Positions 60,128 through 64,000 of a stretch of DNA of 64,000 nt are shown in pieces. This DNA comes from CAZLCC01 sp964570845. GTDB lineage: Bacteria > Patescibacteriota > Saccharimonadia > Saccharimonadales > Saccharimonadaceae. The notes under the pieces are model-generated. The model did no database searches. It was not told the DNA's origin and saw only the letters and a list, made by a program, of their open reading frames with translations. The DNA lies in assembly GCA_964570845.1 (NCBI GenBank), contig CAZMZB010000001.1, forward strand, positions 341,960-405,959, in the 5' to 3' direction. The translations under genes were made by a program, and so were the position numbers. The number at the start of each line of letters is the position of its first letter. Position 1 is the stretch's first letter.

Positions 60128-62641
60128 ATGAGTAAAGAAGAAAATATGCCAATTGAAGGTGAAATTATAAAGAAAGCAACACACTCAAAGGTGGTTGAGA
60201 ATCGGACGGTTGAAGATGTGATGGAGGATAGTTTTCTCCGCTATTCAATGAGTGTTATTATTGATCGAGCTTTACCAGATGTACGAGATGGTTTAAAGCC
60301 AGTGCATCGTCGCATTCTTTACACGATGAATCGAGACGGACTAAAAGCTGGCGCTAAACACCGCAAAAGTGCAACCGTTGTCGGTGCGGTAATGGGTGAT
60401 TTTCATCCGCATGGCGACTCAGCGATTTATGACTCTATGGTGCGTCTTGCGCAAGACTGGTCACTGCGTTATCCATTAGTTGATGGCCAGGGTAACTTTG
60501 GTTCGATGGATGGTGACCCGCCAGCAGCTATGCGTTATACCGAAGCACGTATGACACGGCCTGCCGATGAAATGCTTGTTGATATTGAGAAAGAAACAAT
60601 TGATTTTCGTGATAACTATGACGGACGTATGCAAGAGCCAGTGGTCTTACCCGCAAAATTACCAAACCTGCTCCTAAATGGCCAGATTGGTATTGCCGTT
60701 GGTATGGCAACCAATATTCCGCCACATAATCTTGGAGAATTGGTTGATGCCACAACTGAGCTTATTGATAATCCAGAAGCAGCCATTGACGATTTGTTGA
60801 AACATGTGAAAGGTCCTGACTTCCCGACTGGTGCAATTGTTTATGGCGGTACGCCAATGAAACAAGCGTATCAAACGGGTCGTGGCAGCGTAACGATTCG
60901 TGCGGTTGCTGATATTGAAGAGACAAAGAAGGGTCGACATCAGATTGTTGTGACGGAAGTTCCGTATACAGTAAATAAAGCGAGTCTTATTGAAAAAATT
61001 GCTGAGCTTGTCAAAGATAAAAAATTAACTGCAATCAGCGATCTTCGTGATGAATCGGCAAGAGGATCGGTGCGTGTTGTTATTGAACTTAAGAAGGATG
61101 CTTATCCAAAGAAAGTGCTCAACCAGCTCTATAAGTTAACTTCTCTTCAGACCAGCTTCCACTTTAATATGCTGGCATTAGTTGATGGCATCCAACCACG
61201 TGTTCTTGGCCTGCAGGATATCTTAAGCGAATTTATCAAACACCGTCAGTCAGTTGTACGTCGTCGCACTGAGTTTGAATTGCGCAAGGCGAAAGAACGA
61301 GAACACATCCTTGAAGGCTATAAAATAGCACTTGATCATATTGATGAAGTGATTAAAACAATTCGTGCCAGCAAAACGACTGATGAAGCTGAAAAAGCTT
61401 TGATCAAGAAGTTTAAGCTAAGTGTTATTCAGGCAAAAGCTATTTTGGCAATGCAGCTACGTCGTCTTACTGGACTTGAGCGTGAAGCAGTTGAGAATGA
61501 ACTAAAGGAACTAAGAATACTCATTAAGAAGCTTGAGAGTATCTTGGCTGATGAGAAAGAAATTTTGAAGATTATCAAAACTGAGCTACTCGAAATGAAA
61601 GAAAAATACGGTGATAAACGTCGTTCTAAGATTATTAATCAAGAGCTTGGCAAGTTTAGCGATGAAGAGTTGATTCCAGATGAGAATGTTGTTGTTGTTC
61701 TTACATCAGAAAATTATATAAAGAGAACACTTATTAATGATTATCGTCGTCAGCATCGTGGCGGCAAGGGTAAGCGCGGTATGACAACAAAAGAAGAAGA
61801 TATCATTGAGCAACTTGTTCCAGTGGGCACGCATGACTGGCTATTATTCTTCACAAACAAAGGCCGTGTCTTCAGGTTGAAGGCTTATGAAGTGCCTGCG
61901 GCAAGTCTTGCTGCTAAGGGCGTTGCTGTAGTCAACTTATTACAGCTACAACCAGAGGAGCGCATTACCTCAATCATTAGGCTTGATAAAGATAATAAAG
62001 ATCAAGACGGCTATCTATTTATGACGACCGTGAAGGGCACGGTGAAGAAAACTGCGCTGAAGGACTATGCAAATATTCGAACTAGCGGCTTAATTGCAAT
62101 TCGACTTGATGACGGTGATGAGCTGCGTTGGATTCAAAGAACAAATGGTGATAACGATGTAATAATATCAACATCTGCTGGTCAGGCAATCCGCTTCCAT
62201 GAAAAAGACGCTCGCCCAATGGGCCGTGCCGCACGTGGTGTACGTGGTATTCGTTTGCGAACAGAGGATAAAGTAGTTGGAGTGGCTATTGCCCGTGAAG
62301 AGGAAAACATGCTTGTTGTCAGTGAAAAAGGCTATGGCAAGATGACAAAAATTGATAATTTTCCTGCCCATAAACGCGGTGGAGTTGGCATCAAGACAGC
62401 TGTTGTAAATGATAAGACAGGTAACGTTATCACCGTAAAATCACTTGAAGCATCAGCGCATGAAGTTTTGATGATTTCAAGCAAAGGGCAGGCTATTCGT
62501 GTAGGACTGCAAGATATTCCACTACTTGGCAGAACGACACAGGGTGTTCGCATTATGCGCCTTAAAGATGGCGACGGTGTTGCCTCGTTGGGTATTATTC
62601 CCGACCAGCAAGAGCCAGACTTAAAGGCTGAGGAAGAATAA
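60128..62641 (+). CDS. gyrA: DNA gyrase subunit A
   Basis: 837 aa. Breakage-reunion domain with SVIIDRALPDVRDGLKPVHRRILYTM, SATVVGAVMGDFHPHGDSAIYDSMVRLAQDWSLRYPLVDGQGNFGSMDGDPPAAMRYTEARM (catalytic Tyr in RYTEAR). The C-terminal beta-pinwheel has the GyrA box QHRGGKGKRG that permits DNA wrapping, so it is gyrase rather than Topo IV. In the quinolone region the HPHGDSAIYD Ser and Asp are wild-type-like. Cotranscribed with gyrB. Confidence 0.97.
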   Translation: MSKEENMPIEGEIIKKATHSKVVENRTVEDVMEDSFLRYSMSVIIDRALPDVRDGLKPVHRRILYTMNRDGLKAGAKHRKSATVVGAVMGDFHPHGDSAIYDSMVRLAQDWSLRYPLVDGQGNFGSMDGDPPAAMRYTEARMTRPADEMLVDIEKETIDFRDNYDGRMQEPVVLPAKLPNLLLNGQIGIAVGMATNIPPHNLGELVDATTELIDNPEAAIDDLLKHVKGPDFPTGAIVYGGTPMKQAYQTGRGSVTIRAVADIEETKKGRHQIVVTEVPYTVNKASLIEKIAELVKDKKLTAISDLRDESARGSVRVVIELKKDAYPKKVLNQLYKLTSLQTSFHFNMLALVDGIQPRVLGLQDILSEFIKHRQSVVRRRTEFELRKAKEREHILEGYKIALDHIDEVIKTIRASKTTDEAEKALIKKFKLSVIQAKAILAMQLRRLTGLEREAVENELKELRILIKKLESILADEKEILKIIKTELLEMKEKYGDKRRSKIINQELGKFSDEELIPDENVVVVLTSENYIKRTLINDYRRQHRGGKGKRGMTTKEEDIIEQLVPVGTHDWLLFFTNKGRVFRLKAYEVPAASLAAKGVAVVNLLQLQPEERITSIIRLDKDNKDQDGYLFMTTVKGTVKKTALKDYANIRTSGLIAIRLDDGDELRWIQRTNGDNDVIISTSAGQAIRFHEKDARPMGRAARGVRGIRLRTEDKVVGVAIAREEENMLVVSEKGYGKMTKIDNFPAHKRGGVGIKTAVVNDKTGNVITVKSLEASAHEVLMISSKGQAIRVGLQDIPLLGRTTQGVRIMRLKDGDGVASLGIIPDQQEPDLKAEEE

Positions 62642-62642
62642 G

Positions 62643-63080
62643 ATGATTGAAGCAGGCAGCAGCTGGATATATCTCATCGCTGCCACTGCGGGCTGGGTAA
62701 CTGCGCAACTTTTGAAATATGGCCTTTATGCCTATAAGAAAAAAAGTTTTAAAGATACCTCTTGGTTATATCAATCAGGAGGTATGCCAAGCTCTCATAC
62801 AGCGATCACTATGGCATTAGTCACTGCTGTGGCGCTCAAGGATGGAATTGAGTCTGGGTTGTTTGCGATTGCCTTTGTACTTGCTGCTATTGTTATGTAT
62901 GACGCAATGCAAGTGCGGCGCAGTTCGGGTGAGCAGGGAATTGCACTTCGTAAGCTATTGAAAAAAGAAAAAATGATTCATGTCCCTCACCATGCATTAG
63001 GGCATACACCTGCGGAAGTTACAGTGGGGGCGGCTATAGGTATTGCAGTAGCAATTATTGTTGCAATTTTTATAACATAG
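62643..63080 (+). CDS. Divergent PAP2/DUF212 membrane protein (YuiD-like)
   Basis: 145 aa with four membrane helices. Signature SGGMPSSHTAITMALVTAVALKDG (the PAP2-like SGGMPSSH) and VMYDAMQVRRSSGEQG, ending HHALGHTPAEVTVGAAIGI. This is the YuiD/divergent PAP2 family, probably a lipid phosphatase-like protein of unknown substrate. Starts 1 nt after gyrA. Confidence 0.9.
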   Translation: MIEAGSSWIYLIAATAGWVTAQLLKYGLYAYKKKSFKDTSWLYQSGGMPSSHTAITMALVTAVALKDGIESGLFAIAFVLAAIVMYDAMQVRRSSGEQGIALRKLLKKEKMIHVPHHALGHTPAEVTVGAAIGIAVAIIVAIFIT

Positions 63081-63085
63081 TTTTC

Positions 63086-63115
63086 TTGACACCCCCTCTG
63101 TTAATGAGATACACT
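63086..63115 (+). promoter_or_regulatory. rRNA promoter
   Basis: TTGACA (63086-63091), 18-nt spacer starting with a C5 run, TACACT (63110-63115). About 130 bp upstream of the 16S gene, with leader hairpin AGACT/AGTCT just after. Confidence 0.75.
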
Positions 63116-63245
63116 AGACTTCAGTCTGAGTGGATTTTTAATGTGTAACAGATTAAGTCTGCACTTTTAATGACAGAACGTTCACAATTTGGTAGTGCAA
63201 ATCATCGTCAGTTAATTTATGAGCGTATCTTTCAGAGATACATTT

Positions 63246-64000
<755 letters not shown>

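Overview
The window reads as chromosomal DNA of a Saccharibacteria (TM7, Patescibacteria/CPR) bacterium. The partial 16S rRNA at the right end carries the TM7-like CAGCAGCCGCGGTCATACG segment. Gene order is compact, and many genes have an extended -10 box (TGCTATAAT-like) only 6-12 nt before the start codon, so short-leader or leaderless mRNAs look common. TGA is used as a stop (mutM, pilD), so the code is standard. Taxonomy is inferred from the 16S text and gene content, not from a database search.

Layout. 1-17 kb is housekeeping: mutM-holA, rpsT, a degenerate DHH-domain protein with a long proline-rich tail, truB, rpsO-pnp-UDG-RNase J, ftsK, an isolated out-of-frame prepilin gene, rpsF-ssb-rpsR-efp-2H phosphoesterase-tlyA and ychF. 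17.2-28.6 kb is a type IV pilus locus (pilM-N-O-small membrane protein-pilB-pilT-pilC-major pilin-pilD-four minor pilin-like genes), followed by a Xer-type recombinase. 29.6-34.4 kb is an accessory stretch: a TPR-like membrane protein, a GC-rich foreign-looking secreted protein behind a long structured leader, and a 1081-aa surface protein. 34.4-49.6 kb mixes uppP, ndk, five tRNAs, a methyltransferase, a PH-domain protein, a parvulin, an HD protein, a GT2 glycosyltransferase, NrdR-like, a DUF1801-like protein, thrS-ATL-miaA, a wHTH/NTase-like protein, a degenerate metallo-beta-lactamase, rpmB, a site-2 protease, a putative structured RNA and a Nudix-RNase HI fusion. 49.6-53.2 kb holds rnpB, infC-rpmI-rplT (AUU start on infC), comM and tmRNA. 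53.2-54.1 kb has no convincing gene. 54.1-58 kb carries a structured RNA and a VirD4/TraG-like ATPase locus. 58.1-64 kb is gyrB-gyrA, a divergent PAP2 protein and the start of 16S rRNA.

The most interesting observations are these. (1) Two G8 homopolymer tracts both sit at pilin genes, one splitting the reading frame of an isolated prepilin gene and one in a promoter spacer upstream of the major pilin gene; this suggests phase-variable pili. (2) Two candidate structured RNAs lie at 48.36-48.52 and 54.11-54.37 kb. (3) A 40-codon gene at 42.25 kb has its own promoter and terminator. (4) A foreign cassette with a ~220-nt folded leader lies at 30.2-31.1 kb. (5) Several genes look like pseudoenzymes or have lost cofactor ligands (DHH, UDG without Fe-S cysteines, Nudix, MBL, NTase), a pattern that fits a reduced episymbiont genome.
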